Counted from the first letter of the stretch, positions 34,738 through 45,016 are shown. The stretch is 64,000 bases of DNA from Ruegeria sp. Ofav3-42 (GCF_022347725.1 NZ_JAKRGB010000015.1:62001-126000), one strand, 5' to 3'. Notes: generated by a model from the sequence alone, not told the origin. Numbers and translations are program-made.

Positions 34738-37530
34738 ATGAGCCAGTATTCAGATTACTTGGATGAAATTGAAACGCGCAAAGAACAAGGCCTTAGCCCC
34801 AAACCCATCGATGATGGTGCGCTAGTCAAGGAAATCATCGAACAAATCAAGGATGCTGATCATCCGCATCGTGCGGATTCGCTGCACTACCTCATTTACA
34901 ACACACTGCCCGGCACAACCAGCGCTGCTGGTGAAAAGGCCCAGTTCCTGAAGGCCATCATTGTCGGTGACGTCGTCGTTGAAGAAATCACTCCAACCTT
35001 TGCGTTCGAACTGCTTTCGCATATGAAGGGCGGCCCATCGGTAGAAGTGCTGCTGGATGTCGCATTGGGGGAAGATCAGGATACTGCGGTTCAGGCAGGT
35101 GAAGTCCTGAAAACCCAGGTATTTCTGTATGAGGCCGATACCGAGCGCCTGAAAAAAGCTTACAATGCGGGCAACAAAGTCGCCGCCGAAATCCTTGAAA
35201 GCTATTCCAACGCCGAGTTTTTCACCAAGCTTCCTGATCTGGACGAAGAAATCAAGGTCGTCACCTATATCGCGGCCGAAGGCGATATCTCAACTGACCT
35301 TCTGTCGCCGGGCAATCAGGCGCACTCGCGTTCGGATCGTGAACTGCACGGTAAGTGCATGATCTCTGAGGCGGCGCAGAAAGAGATCGAAGCGCTCAAG
35401 ATACAGCACCCCGACAAGCGAGTGATGTTGATCGCAGAAAAAGGCACCATGGGTGTTGGCTCGTCGCGGATGTCGGGTGTCAACAACGTGGCGCTTTGGA
35501 CCGGTAAGCAAGCAAGTCCCTATGTACCGTTCGTCAATTTTGCACCTGTTGTCGCCGGCACAAACGGCATTTCGCCGATTTTCCTAACCACAGTAGGCGT
35601 TACGGGCGGGATCGGTGTTGACCTGAAAAACTGGATCAAGAAAGTGGACGAGGACGGCAACCCGATCCTCAACAACGATGGCAACCCGATCCTCGAACAG
35701 CGCTATTCGGTCGAAACCGGCACCGTGCTGACCATCAACACGAAAGAGAAAAAACTCTACAGCGCCGACGGCAGTGAAGAACTGGTCGACATGGCAGGCT
35801 CTTTCACGCCGCAGAAGATGGAATTTATGAAGGCCGGTGGTTCCTACGCCATCGTCTTTGGTAAGAAGCTGCAGACATTCGCGTGTGAAACACTGGGCGT
35901 CGAACTCAAATCGGCCTTCGCCCCATCGAAAGAAATCAGCCATGAAGATCAGGGCCTGACGGCTGTCGAAAAGATTTTCAACGCCAATGCGCGCGGCTCG
36001 ACTCCGGGCAAAACTCTGCATGCGGGTTCCGACGCTCGGGTCAAGGTGAACATCGTGGGGTCGCAGGACACCACCGGTCTGATGACCAGCCAAGAGCTTG
36101 AGGCCATGGCAGCTACCGTTCTGTCGCCCAGCGTCGATGGCGCGTATCAGTCCGGCTGTCACACCGCTTCGGTCTGGGATCTCAAGGCGCAGGCCAATAC
36201 TCCCCGCCTTATGGCGTTCATGCACAAGTTCGGCCTGATCACCGCGCGTGATCCCAAAGGCGTGTATCACTCGATGACGGACGTCATTCACAAGGTGCTT
36301 AATGACATCACCGTGGACGACTGGGCTATCATCATCGGCGGCGACAGCCACACACGTATGTCCAAGGGCGTGGCCTTTGGCGCGGACTCGGGCACGGTTG
36401 CGCTGGCACTGGCCACGGGTGAGGCGACAATGCCAATCCCGGAATCCGTCAAAGTGACCTTCAAGGGCGAAATGGCACCGCACATGGATTTCCGTGACGT
36501 GGTGCACGCGACGCAAGCACAGATGCTGGCGCAGCACGGCGACAACGTGTTCCAGGGCCGGATCATCGAAGTGCATATCGGCACGCTGCTGGCGGACCAG
36601 GCCTTTACCTTCACCGACTGGACGGCCGAGATGAAGGCCAAGGCCTCGATCTGTATCTCCAACGACGACACTTTGATTGAATCGCTGGAAATCGCCAAAT
36701 CGCGCATCCAGATCATGATCGACAAAGGAATGGATAACGAAGTTCAGATGCTGAAAGGCCTGATCGACATTGCCGACAAGCGTATTGCCGAAATTCGCTC
36801 GGGTGAAAAACCGGCTCTGCGTCCTGATGATAACGCCGAATACTTCGCCGAAGTTGTCGTGGATCTGGACCAGATCGTCGAACCCATGATTGCCGACCCG
36901 GACGTCAACAACGCCGATGTCTCCAAGCGGTACACTCATGACACGATCCGCCCGATCTCTTACTACGGTGCCGAGAAGAAAGTGGACCTGGGCTTTGTCG
37001 GCTCGTGCATGGTGCACAAAGGCGACATCAAGATCGTGGCCCAGATGTTGCGCAACCTCGAAGAGGAATATGGCAAGGTCGAGTTCAAGGCCCCGCTTGT
37101 CGTCGCCGCGCCGACATACAATATCGTTGATGAGCTCAAAGAAGAAGGCGACTGGGCCATTCTGCAGAAGTACTCGGGATTTGAGTTCGATGACCTCTTC
37201 CCCAAGCAAAACGCTCGGACCGAGTACGAGAACATCCTCTATCTTGAACGTCCGGGTTGTAACCTCTGCATGGGTAACCAGGAAAAAGCCGCCAAAGGCG
37301 ATACTGTTCTGGCCACGTCTACCCGCCTGTTCCAAGGCCGGGTTGTTGCTGACAGCGCGACGAAGAAGGGTGAATCCCTGCTGGGCTCAACCCCGGTTGT
37401 GGTCCTGTCGGCGATCCTGGGTCGTACGCCTACGATGGAAGAGTACAAGGTGGCCGTGGAAGGCATTGACCTGACCAAGTTCGCACCGCCGATGGAAGTT
37501 CCCGGCACGAGCCGCTCGGTCCACTTCTAG
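34738..37530 (+). CDS. acnB: Aconitate hydratase B
   Basis: A 930-residue AcnB: N-terminal HEAT-like domain (about 1-160), the swivel domain and the 4Fe-4S catalytic domains. The cluster Cys motifs are GAYQSGCHTASVWD and RPGCNLCMGNQEKAAKGD; the GGDSHTRMSKGVAFGADSG stretch marks the active site. It isomerises citrate to isocitrate in the TCA cycle, and AcnB also acts on 2-methylcitrate in some species. The start at 34738 (MSQYSDYLDEIE) gives the family N-terminus; codons upstream to 34603 run through the operator and are not coding. An insertion near residue 300 carries two DGNPIL repeats. A strong terminator follows. Confidence 0.95.
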   Translation: MSQYSDYLDEIETRKEQGLSPKPIDDGALVKEIIEQIKDADHPHRADSLHYLIYNTLPGTTSAAGEKAQFLKAIIVGDVVVEEITPTFAFELLSHMKGGPSVEVLLDVALGEDQDTAVQAGEVLKTQVFLYEADTERLKKAYNAGNKVAAEILESYSNAEFFTKLPDLDEEIKVVTYIAAEGDISTDLLSPGNQAHSRSDRELHGKCMISEAAQKEIEALKIQHPDKRVMLIAEKGTMGVGSSRMSGVNNVALWTGKQASPYVPFVNFAPVVAGTNGISPIFLTTVGVTGGIGVDLKNWIKKVDEDGNPILNNDGNPILEQRYSVETGTVLTINTKEKKLYSADGSEELVDMAGSFTPQKMEFMKAGGSYAIVFGKKLQTFACETLGVELKSAFAPSKEISHEDQGLTAVEKIFNANARGSTPGKTLHAGSDARVKVNIVGSQDTTGLMTSQELEAMAATVLSPSVDGAYQSGCHTASVWDLKAQANTPRLMAFMHKFGLITARDPKGVYHSMTDVIHKVLNDITVDDWAIIIGGDSHTRMSKGVAFGADSGTVALALATGEATMPIPESVKVTFKGEMAPHMDFRDVVHATQAQMLAQHGDNVFQGRIIEVHIGTLLADQAFTFTDWTAEMKAKASICISNDDTLIESLEIAKSRIQIMIDKGMDNEVQMLKGLIDIADKRIAEIRSGEKPALRPDDNAEYFAEVVVDLDQIVEPMIADPDVNNADVSKRYTHDTIRPISYYGAEKKVDLGFVGSCMVHKGDIKIVAQMLRNLEEEYGKVEFKAPLVVAAPTYNIVDELKEEGDWAILQKYSGFEFDDLFPKQNARTEYENILYLERPGCNLCMGNQEKAAKGDTVLATSTRLFQGRVVADSATKKGESLLGSTPVVVLSAILGRTPTMEEYKVAVEGIDLTKFAPPMEVPGTSRSVHF

Positions 37531-37538
37531 AACCTATA

Positions 37539-37569
37539 CGAGCGCGGCAGTTGTTTGCCGCGCTCGTTT
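37539..37569 (+). terminator. Intrinsic terminator of acnB
   Basis: CGAGCGCGGCA (37539-37549) and TGCCGCGCTCG (37556-37566) form a perfect 11-bp stem with loop GTTGTT, followed by TTT. It starts eight bases after the stop codon. Confidence 0.88.
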
Positions 37570-37667
37570 CACACGATACATCTGAGGTTGGGTGCCGCCG
37601 GGTCCGGTCATGAGACATCCGAACGAACCTGGCCCGTTTTTTTGACCCTTAATCCCTGATGGTTTCG

Positions 37668-38939
37668 TTAATTCTCGAATTTCGGCGTGTCGTCTTTGTT
37701 CAGCAGGTGCAAGGCTGCAAACGTGACTACGGCACCGGAAAGCAAATACAGACCCGCCGCCCAAAGACCAAACGCAGCGGTAAGCCCAATACCGACGAGC
37801 GGTGCAAAGGCGGCTCCAAAAATCCACGACAGATTCGTCGCCATCGCTGAGCCAGAATAGCGATACTGCGCCGGAAAGCGCTTGGGAACGATTGCGCTTG
37901 CCTGTCCATATGCAAGGCCCAGCACCATGAACCCTGAGATAATGAAGGCGTAGGGGTAATGGGCCAGTGTTCCGATCATCAGGCTCAGAATAACGATCAG
38001 GATTGAGCTGATCCGAATAACAGTCCGGCGATTGTAACGATCAGCCAGCACGCCCGACGCGATAACTGTCAGGATGGCCAAAGTTCCGCCAATAAGCTGT
38101 ACGGTCAGAACTTCGGGGATTTCGTATCTTTCGTAAATGGCCGCAAACGCAAGCGGGAAGACGGTGACCATGTGGAACAGTGCATAGCTCGCCAGCGGCA
38201 AGAACGCGCAAAGGAGGATCGTTCGACCCTCATTTTGAACCAGTTCTTTGAGGGGCGCGGATTTGGTGACCTCCGGGTCCACGCCCAGATCGGAATTAAG
38301 CAAACGTACCCGGGCGTAGAGAGACACGACATTGACCGCCATAACGGCAAAGAACGCAAAGCGCCAACCCCACTTGAGGAACTCTTCGTCCGTCAGAAAG
38401 CCCTTGAGTACGAAAAAGATCGACGCGGCGACGACGAATCCGATTGGGCCGCCCAATTGAGGAACCATCGCATAAATACCCTTGCGATGCTCGGGCGCTG
38501 CGTTTTGCAGCTGCAGCGTCAATCCGTCCCAGGCCCCACCCAGTCCCAGACCCTGCAGGATGCGCAGAACCGCCAAAAACACCGGTGCCAGCCATCCGAT
38601 TTTTTCGTAGCCGGGCAATAATCCGATCGCCACGGTCGACGTTCCCAACAGAAATAGTGCCAGCGTGACCTTGCCAACGCGGCCGATTTTGTACTGCAAA
38701 GTTCGCCCGGCAAGACTGGCGACAGGTCGCGCCAAAAACGCCAGTGAGAAGATGCCAAACGACGCCAAAGTTCCTGACAACGGATCAAGCATCGGAAAAA
38801 ACAACTTGGGGAAAACCAGGGCAGATGCAATAGCGTAGACGAAAAATCCAAAAAAATCAGTAACTCGCGCCATAACGACGGTTGTGATCACTTCGTCAAT
38901 CGTGGCTGTGTAACGCGGTGTGTTATCAACGCTGGTCAT
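37668..38939 (-). CDS. MFS transporter, metabolite:H+ symporter (ShiA/ProP-like) type
   Basis: A 423-residue major facilitator with 12 predicted membrane helices. Motifs include FFGFFVYAIASALVFPKLFFP in helix 1 (split across the membrane), FLARPVASLAGRTLQYKIGRVGK in loop 2-3 and RILQGLGLGGAWDG in helix 4, all typical of the metabolite:H+ symporter branch that carries shikimate, citrate, betaine or similar. AGGAG precedes the ATG. Being next to acnB may hint at a tricarboxylate or related substrate, but the gene is convergent with acnB and divergent from cyoA, so this is weak. Confidence 0.85.
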   Translation of the reverse strand: MTSVDNTPRYTATIDEVITTVVMARVTDFFGFFVYAIASALVFPKLFFPMLDPLSGTLASFGIFSLAFLARPVASLAGRTLQYKIGRVGKVTLALFLLGTSTVAIGLLPGYEKIGWLAPVFLAVLRILQGLGLGGAWDGLTLQLQNAAPEHRKGIYAMVPQLGGPIGFVVAASIFFVLKGFLTDEEFLKWGWRFAFFAVMAVNVVSLYARVRLLNSDLGVDPEVTKSAPLKELVQNEGRTILLCAFLPLASYALFHMVTVFPLAFAAIYERYEIPEVLTVQLIGGTLAILTVIASGVLADRYNRRTVIRISSILIVILSLMIGTLAHYPYAFIISGFMVLGLAYGQASAIVPKRFPAQYRYSGSAMATNLSWIFGAAFAPLVGIGLTAAFGLWAAGLYLLSGAVVTFAALHLLNKDDTPKFEN

Positions 38940-39138
38940 GATATACTCCTGTCTCGATTGTTCGGGTTACCCAACGTTCCCGGAGCTTCGAGCCAAAGGT
39001 AATTCTGTGGGTCATCATTTGTCGCATTGCACCACGAGACAGAAAACAGCACAAGGGGCCACGCAAGCAGAGGCCCATGAAATGTCTCGCCAGCTTAGCA
39101 ACTCTTCAGTCCAGAACCGATCCAAGAGACGCAAAAAA

Positions 39139-40200
39139 ATGAAGCGCGCATTTTCTGCGGCAGCATTGTTGCCGCTAATCGCACTGGCAGGGTGCGACAT
39201 GGTTGTCCTCGATCCGTCCGGCGATGTCGCCGCCCAACAGGCAGACCTGATTTTGTATTCGACAGTCCTGATGCTGATCGTGATTATTCCGGTTATGGCA
39301 CTGACCGTGTTCTTTGCCTGGAAATATCGCGAGTCAAACAAGGATGCGACTTACGAACCTGACTGGGACCATTCCACCAGCCTTGAGATTATCATCTGGT
39401 CTGTTCCTCTGGCGATTATCATCTGCCTTGCGGGCCTGACATATGTCGCCACTCACAGACTGGACCCGTTCGAGCCGTTGCGACGTGTTTCTGATGGGCA
39501 AGAGATCGATCCCAATGTCGATCCCATGGTGATTCAGGTCTCGGCAATGGATTGGAAATGGCTGTTCATCTACCCGGAAGAGGGCATCGCCACCGTCAAC
39601 GAAGTTGTGGCAATCGTGGATCGGCCGATCAAGTTCGAAATCACCTCGACCACCGTGATGAACTCGTTTTTCGTGCCCGCTCTGGCTGGGCAGATTTATG
39701 CCATGTCCGGCATGCAGACCGAGCTGAACGCCGTGATCAACGAACCCGGTATCTATAACGGTTTCTCCGCAAATTACAGCGGCGAAGGGTTCTCGCAGAT
39801 GCGTTTCAAGTTCCACGGCAAGGATCAGGCGGACTTTGATGCGTGGGTGGAACAAGTACGCGCGCAGGGCTCGGAATTGGATCGTGAGACGCTTGCCAGC
39901 CTGAACCAACCCAGCATTTCCCACCCCGTGACTTACTACAACTCAGTTGAAACCGGACTTTGGGACAAGATCGTCAACCTGTGTATTGAGGACGACTCGC
40001 TTTGCCTCAACGACATGATGATGGTCGATGCATTGGGCGGTGGCGGCCTAGAGGGGCTTTGGAACCGCGAGATGTTCCGTGGAATCTGCTCGGCCGATGA
40101 CCCCGGAGCGCTGATGGCGATGATCCGTCCCGAAATGCGTATCCATGAAGACGAAATTATCACTGCGATGACGCTGGTTCCTCCGGCGCCCGCGAACTGA
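39139..40200 (+). CDS. cyoA: Ubiquinol oxidase (bo3-type) subunit II
   Basis: A 353-residue protein: lipoprotein signal with lipobox LAGC (Cys about 18), two membrane helices (about 38-62 and 85-103) and a cupredoxin-like domain. The Cu-A ligands of cytochrome c oxidases are missing (the segment reads NYSGEGFSQMRF, with no Cys pair), which marks a quinol oxidase. The C-terminal part is longer than needed for the cupredoxin fold and contains a GGGGLEG linker. The frame is open to 38920, and ATGs at 39074 region exist, but the lipoprotein signal begins at 39139. The subunit sits in the inner membrane as part of the cyo complex; first gene of cyoABCD. Confidence 0.9.
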   Translation: MKRAFSAAALLPLIALAGCDMVVLDPSGDVAAQQADLILYSTVLMLIVIIPVMALTVFFAWKYRESNKDATYEPDWDHSTSLEIIIWSVPLAIIICLAGLTYVATHRLDPFEPLRRVSDGQEIDPNVDPMVIQVSAMDWKWLFIYPEEGIATVNEVVAIVDRPIKFEITSTTVMNSFFVPALAGQIYAMSGMQTELNAVINEPGIYNGFSANYSGEGFSQMRFKFHGKDQADFDAWVEQVRAQGSELDRETLASLNQPSISHPVTYYNSVETGLWDKIVNLCIEDDSLCLNDMMMVDALGGGGLEGLWNREMFRGICSADDPGALMAMIRPEMRIHEDEIITAMTLVPPAPAN

Positions 40201-40233
40201 CCTGAAACGAATAAGAACTGGAAAGATAACGCT

Positions 40234-42267
40234 ATGTCGCTATCTCACGAAGCCGCTGACGGTATCGCCCATGTTTCGGGTGTTGATCCATTCTGGGGCA
40301 AACTGTCTTGGGGTGTGTTTCCCTTCTATGAACCGATCGTGCTGGTCACGTTCATCGTTGTTGTGCTTGGCGGCCTGGCCGTTGTCGGGGCGCTGACCTA
40401 CTATCGCCTTTGGGGCTATCTCTGGAAGGAATGGTTCACCAGTATCGACCATAAGAAGATCGGGATCATGTACATGGTTCTGGGTCTGATTATGCTGCTG
40501 CGGGGTTTTGCAGACGCGCTGCTGATGCGGGGGCATCAGGCCATCGCGGCCAGCGGGGGCGAAGGCTATCTGAACGCACACCACTATGATCAGATTTTTA
40601 CTGCCCACGGTGTGATCATGATCTTTTTCGTGGCGATGCCTTTTGTCACCGGTTTCATGAACTACGTCATGCCGCTGCAGATCGGCGCGCGGGATGTGGC
40701 GTTTCCGTTCCTCAACAACCTCAGCCTGTGGCTGACCATCTCGGGCGCGGTGCTGATTATGCTGTCGCTGTTTGTGGGCGAATTCTCGACTGCGGGCTGG
40801 CTGGCTTACGCGCCCTTCTCGGGTCTTGAATACAGTCCGAGCGTCGGCATGGACTATTACCTCTGGTCGCTGAACATTGCCGGAATCGGGACGACTCTGT
40901 CGGGCATCAACCTTGTGGTGACAATTATCAAGATGCGCGCGCCAGGCATGACGCTGATGAAAATGCCGGTGTTCGTCTGGACAACCCTATGCACCAACAT
41001 CCTGATTGTTGTGACTTTCCCTGTATTGGCGGCCACATTGGCACTGCTGACAGCGGACCGCTATCTGGGCACCCATTTCTTCACCAATGATCTGGGCGGC
41101 AATCCGATGATGTATGTGAACCTCATCTGGATTTGGGGTCACCCCGAAGTTTACATTCTGATCCTGCCGATCTTTGGCATCTTCTCGGAAATCGTGCCGA
41201 CTTTCACTGGCAAGCGGCTGTTTGGCTATACCTCGATGGTTTACGCGACCTGCGTTATCATGGTGCTCAGCTATATCGTCTGGCTGCACCATTTCTTCAC
41301 CATGGGGGCCGGTGCCAACGTAAACGCCTTCTTTGGTATCACGACGATGATCATCTCAATCCCAACCGGGGCCAAGATCTTCAACTGGCTGTTCACCATG
41401 TACAAAGGCCGCATCCGGTTCGAGACTCCGATGCTGTGGGTCATGGGCTTCATGCTGACCTTCGTGATCGGCGGAATGACCGGCGTTCTGCTGGCGGTGC
41501 CGCCGGCGGACTACGTGCTGCACAACTCGCTGTTCCTGATCGCACATTTCCACAATGTGATCATCGGCGGCGTGGTGTTCGGTATCTTTGCAGGTATCAT
41601 CTACTGGTGGCCCAAGGCGTTCGGCTTCAAGCTGGAGCCGTTCTGGGGCAATGTCAGTTTCTGGTGTTGGCTGATCGGGTTCTATCTGGCCTTTATGCCA
41701 CTTTATGTTTTGGGTCTGATGGGCGTTACCCGTCGTATCAGCCAGTTTGAGACTACCTTCTACTCCGTCTACTTCGTTATCGCTCTGGTCGGCGCATTGT
41801 TCGTCGCTGCAGGTATCGCGGCATTCCTGGTGCAGATTTACGTCTCGATCCGTAATCGCGATGCCTTGCGCGATGTGACCGGCGATCCATGGAACGGGCG
41901 CACACTGGAATGGTCAACCTCTTCGCCGCCGCCTTACTACAACTTCGCCTTCACGCCGCGAGTCCATGAACTGGATGCATTCACCCAGATGAAACGCGAA
42001 GGGTTCGTGCGCCCCACTGAGGGCTTCGTACCGATCCACATGCCACGATATACAGCGACGGGCGTTGTGATGGCCGGGTTCATGACCGTTATGGGCTTTG
42101 CTCTGATCTGGCACATCTGGTGGCTGGCTGCTGTCAGTTTCGCCGCGACGCTGGTCTATGGTATCGGCCATACGTTCAACTACGACCGCGACTATTACGT
42201 CCCGGCTGATGAAGTGAAGGATATCGAGGATCAGCGGACGCAACTGCTGGCGGGGGCTGCGGAATAA
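40234..42267 (+). CDS. cyoB: Ubiquinol oxidase (bo3-type) subunit I
   Basis: This 677-residue haem-copper subunit oxidises ubiquinol, reduces O2 to water and pumps protons. The quinol-site residues known in E. coli (R71, D75, H98, Q101) are all present as R90, D94, H117 and Q120, a constant offset of 19. The low-spin haem ligand H125 (TAHG) and the Cu-B/cross-linked pair in [12 protein letters not shown] are intact, followed by HHFF and the late HFHNVIIGG ligands. About 15 membrane helices are expected. It follows cyoA by 33 bases and overlaps cyoC by one base (TAATG). Confidence 0.96.
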   Translation: MSLSHEAADGIAHVSGVDPFWGKLSWGVFPFYEPIVLVTFIVVVLGGLAVVGALTYYRLWGYLWKEWFTSIDHKKIGIMYMVLGLIMLLRGFADALLMRGHQAIAASGGEGYLNAHHYDQIFTAHGVIMIFFVAMPFVTGFMNYVMPLQIGARDVAFPFLNNLSLWLTISGAVLIMLSLFVGEFSTAGWLAYAPFSGLEYSPSVGMDYYLWSLNIAGIGTTLSGINLVVTIIKMRAPGMTLMKMPVFVWTTLCTNILIVVTFPVLAATLALLTADRYLGTHFFTNDLGGNPMMYVNLIWIWGHPEVYILILPIFGIFSEIVPTFTGKRLFGYTSMVYATCVIMVLSYIVWLHHFFTMGAGANVNAFFGITTMIISIPTGAKIFNWLFTMYKGRIRFETPMLWVMGFMLTFVIGGMTGVLLAVPPADYVLHNSLFLIAHFHNVIIGGVVFGIFAGIIYWWPKAFGFKLEPFWGNVSFWCWLIGFYLAFMPLYVLGLMGVTRRISQFETTFYSVYFVIALVGALFVAAGIAAFLVQIYVSIRNRDALRDVTGDPWNGRTLEWSTSSPPPYYNFAFTPRVHELDAFTQMKREGFVRPTEGFVPIHMPRYTATGVVMAGFMTVMGFALIWHIWWLAAVSFAATLVYGIGHTFNYDRDYYVPADEVKDIEDQRTQLLAGAAE

Positions 42268-42905
42268 TGACGGATACAAGTACGGATCAGCCAAAAGAGT
42301 TCTTCGTCATCGAAGACCCGCACCACGGGGACGATCACGAAGAGCATCACGAGAACGGAACCATGCTGGGGTTCTGGATCTACCTGATGAGCGACTGCCT
42401 GATCTTTGGCATCCTCTTCGCAACCTACGCCGTTCTCGGTCGCAACTATGCGGCCGGTCCAGCCCCCGTCGACCTGTTCGATATCGAGATGATTTTGGTG
42501 GCGACCTTTGCGCTGCTTTTTTCTTCGATCACCTACGGGTTCGCTGTTCTGCGGATGGAGATGGATGACCTGCGCGGTACGGTGCTCTGGCTGATCGTCA
42601 CCGGCCTGTTCGGAGCCGGGTTCCTTTACCTGGAACTTCTGGAATTCACCCACCTCTGGCACATCGGCGCGACACCGATGGCCAGTGCGTTCCTGTCGTC
42701 GTTCTTTATTCTGGTCGGCACGCACGGTTTGCACGTTCTGGGCGGCAGCATCTGGTTGATCGTCCTTCTCTCGCAGCTCGGGCTGCACGGTCTGACACCC
42801 GAGAACAGGCGAAGGGTCATGTGCCTGTCCCTCTTCTGGCACTTCCTCGATCTGATCTGGATCGGTGTCTTTTCCTTGGTCTACCTGACGGGGGTCCTGC
42901 TATGA
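42267..42905 (+). CDS. cyoC: Ubiquinol oxidase (bo3-type) subunit III
   Basis: A 212-residue subunit III with five membrane helices and the family motifs LGFWIYLMSDCLIFGILFA-like first helix, SSFFILVGTHGLHVLGG (about 150-166) and FWHFLDLIWIGVF near the end. The N-terminal 30 residues are acidic and His-rich (HHGDDHEEHHENG), as in related proteins. It overlaps cyoB by one base and cyoD by four (ATGA), so translation is coupled along the operon. Confidence 0.94.
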   Translation: MTDTSTDQPKEFFVIEDPHHGDDHEEHHENGTMLGFWIYLMSDCLIFGILFATYAVLGRNYAAGPAPVDLFDIEMILVATFALLFSSITYGFAVLRMEMDDLRGTVLWLIVTGLFGAGFLYLELLEFTHLWHIGATPMASAFLSSFFILVGTHGLHVLGGSIWLIVLLSQLGLHGLTPENRRRVMCLSLFWHFLDLIWIGVFSLVYLTGVLL

Positions 42906-43258
42906 GCGATCATGCGAAAGGGGCCGGCGGCACCTTCAAATCCTATGTCATCGGCTTCCTGCTTTCCGTCGTACTCACGCTGATCCCATTCTGGATCGTT
43001 CTGGGTGACGTGATGGACAGTGCGGGTTGGGCTGTTGCGATCATCTTCACGATGGGTGCGGCGCAAATGTTGGTTCACATCCACTATTTCCTGCACGTAA
43101 CGCTGAAGGCCGAAGAAGGCTGGCAGGCAATGTCGCTTGGTCTGACCGTTCTGCTGCTGGTCATTGTGCTGGCCGGATCGATCTGGGTCATGTTCAACCT
43201 GGATGCCAACATGATGCCCGCCCACGAACAGATTGAGCGGGTTCGCAACCTGCCATGA
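42902..43258 (+). CDS. cyoD: Ubiquinol oxidase (bo3-type) subunit IV
   Basis: A small subunit of 118 residues with three membrane helices: SYVIGFLLSVVLTLIPFWIV, the AVAIIFTMGAAQMLVHIHYFLH signature helix, and LTVLLLVIVLAGSIWVMFNL. The ATG at 42902 overlaps the cyoC stop as ATGA; a longer frame to 42821 is only the cyoC sequence in another frame. Subunit IV assists assembly and Cu-B binding. It overlaps the SURF1 gene by four bases. Confidence 0.93.
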   Translation: MSDHAKGAGGTFKSYVIGFLLSVVLTLIPFWIVLGDVMDSAGWAVAIIFTMGAAQMLVHIHYFLHVTLKAEEGWQAMSLGLTVLLLVIVLAGSIWVMFNLDANMMPAHEQIERVRNLP

Positions 43259-43974
43259 GCGATCAACCCACCGTCCGGCGGCCCGGATGGGTTACGGCCC
43301 TGTTGCTGGCGCTGTCGGTGATGATGATTGTCGTGTTTCTTCTGTTGGGCAATTGGCAGATCAGGCGGCTGGCATGGAAGCAGGATCTGATTGCCGCCGT
43401 TGATGCACGAGCGTTTCAGGACCCGGTTGGTCTGCCAGACAGCTTTGACGCGGAGGAGCATGCCTATTTGCGCGTGTCGGTGGAAGCTGAGTATCAACAA
43501 GCCTCGGTTGTTCTGGTCAAAACCGTCACGGAAATCGGACCCGGCTATTGGGTCATGATGCCCCTGCACACGGATCAGGGCATTCTCTGGGTCAACCGGG
43601 GCTATGTGCCGCCAGATTTCAGCACATCAGAACATTGGGCCACACCAGCACCCCCCGTGATCGGATTGCTGCGTCCGACTGTCGAAGGCGGAACGCTGCT
43701 CGAGAGCAATGATCCGGCGATTGATCGCTGGGTGTCACGAGACACCCGCGAGATGTCGCGTGCCCGGAACCTCGGCAGCACCCTGCCCTTTTTCGTGGAT
43801 GCAGACCATCAAGGCGCTCCAGGAGCCTGGCCGCGTGGCGGCCTGACGGTGATCCGCTTTAGCAACTCGCACCTGTACTATGCATTGACCTGGTACGCGA
43901 TGGCCGCATTGTTCGCCGGCGCGCTTGTATATGTCATACGCAGCGCCCGGCACAAAAATCCTGACGTACCCTGA
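43255..43974 (+). CDS. SURF1-family oxidase assembly protein
   Basis: A 239-residue protein with one membrane helix at each end (about 13-35 and 212-230) and the SURF1 core between them, including LGNWQIRRLAWKQDLI, GYWVMMPLHTDQGILWVNRGYVP (conserved W-V-N-R-G) and an NSHLYYALTWYAMAALF C-terminal helix. SURF1 proteins help insert haem into the catalytic subunit of haem-copper oxidases. Here the gene is fused by an ATGA overlap to cyoD and stands where many bacteria have cyoE (haem O synthase), which is missing from this operon. Confidence 0.9.
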   Translation: MSDQPTVRRPGWVTALLLALSVMMIVVFLLLGNWQIRRLAWKQDLIAAVDARAFQDPVGLPDSFDAEEHAYLRVSVEAEYQQASVVLVKTVTEIGPGYWVMMPLHTDQGILWVNRGYVPPDFSTSEHWATPAPPVIGLLRPTVEGGTLLESNDPAIDRWVSRDTREMSRARNLGSTLPFFVDADHQGAPGAWPRGGLTVIRFSNSHLYYALTWYAMAALFAGALVYVIRSARHKNPDVP

Positions 43975-44026
43975 CTCCGTTCGCGTCCTGACGTCACATT
44001 CGAAACAGATGCCCAGCGTCAGTAGG

Positions 44027-44917
44027 CTACCTTGCACCCACCCGGCGATCACCAATCCACGCCCGCTGATCCCATGCGCTGATCTGCTCGACCATCCATC
44101 TCATCACCAGACCTTCGACGGACGCATTGCTGGTTAGAAAATCGACAGGATAAAGGATCGAGTTTTGCGCAAATTCGTAGTTCAGCACCGCAAGCTCACC
44201 CCCCAGCACCTCACTTTGAACGGTATCCACCGGCAACTCTGCCCATCCCATGCCGTTCAGGACCAGTGTTTTCCTTGCCGCAGAATTGGCGGAGATCCAG
44301 ATGTTCGGACTGAAATGACGGTCATTCGGCCCAACGATTTGACGATGGTGCGTCAAATCCATCCGGCTGAGTGAAGCCTGATTTGCCAATGGATGTGTCG
44401 AATTGCAAACAGGCACACACCTTTGAAACCCAATTCCTCGGCAGTGATAGTGCGGATCCGAGGCCTCGGCCTGCACCACAAACGCGGCGCCCGCCTCGCC
44501 GGTCTTCAACGCCTTCAATGCGGCTTTCTTCGACGTTTGTTCGATAGTCAGCTCAAGCCCCGAGAACGTCTCGGACAGATCGACGAACAGCTTGCAAACC
44601 CGTTCGACAAGCAGCCCTTCCTCAACAATCAGTGCGAAACTGGGTTCAACGGAGCCGCTGAATGCTTCGGCCTGTGCGCGAAACGCAGCCTCACTCTCAA
44701 GGACCGTTCTGGCATGTTTCAAGAGAGCTTTCGCTTGCTCGGTCGGGACAGGCCGGTATGCACTGCGATCAAAGAGGATCACATCTAGGTCGATTTCCAG
44801 GTTCGATATCGTGGTGCTGATCGCTGACTGCGCCTTACCCAATTTCCGCGCGGCCGCTGAAAAGGAACCGCATTCGACGGCTGCCACGAACGTTTTCAAC
44901 TGATCGATATCCGGCAC
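44027..44917 (-). CDS. LysR-family transcriptional regulator
   Basis: A 296-residue LysR with helix-turn-helix GSFSAAARKLGKAQSAISTTISNLEIDL and a LysR_substrate domain. The start is GTG at 44917 (the first residue of PDIDQLKTFVAAVE follows). It is divergent from the exported tyrosine phosphatase gene with 99 bases between, and convergent with the end of the cyo operon (52 bases). Its target is unknown; the phosphatase gene is the positional candidate. Confidence 0.85.
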   Translation of the reverse strand: MPDIDQLKTFVAAVECGSFSAAARKLGKAQSAISTTISNLEIDLDVILFDRSAYRPVPTEQAKALLKHARTVLESEAAFRAQAEAFSGSVEPSFALIVEEGLLVERVCKLFVDLSETFSGLELTIEQTSKKAALKALKTGEAGAAFVVQAEASDPHYHCRGIGFQRCVPVCNSTHPLANQASLSRMDLTHHRQIVGPNDRHFSPNIWISANSAARKTLVLNGMGWAELPVDTVQSEVLGGELAVLNYEFAQNSILYPVDFLTSNASVEGLVMRWMVEQISAWDQRAWIGDRRVGAR

Positions 44918-45016
44918 AAAACACCATCTGAAAAACTGATAGAGATTAACTTTCTATACCACCTGTTCCTCTGATTAAAGGGCGTCCAGTCAACCCGCAC
45001 ATCCCGGAGTGCCCGA

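Noticed and set aside
34386..34739. Minus-strand frame of 117 codons upstream of acnB
   Set aside because: It has no recognisable family, crosses the acnB operator and start codon, and has no supporting ribosome site.
35584..37335. Minus-strand open frame of 583 codons
   Set aside because: It is fully antisense to acnB, an unmistakable conserved gene; the frame has no family resemblance.
39139..43258. Cytochrome c oxidase (aa3) operon
   Set aside because: Subunit II lacks the Cu-A cysteines and subunit I has all four quinol-site residues, so this is a quinol oxidase.
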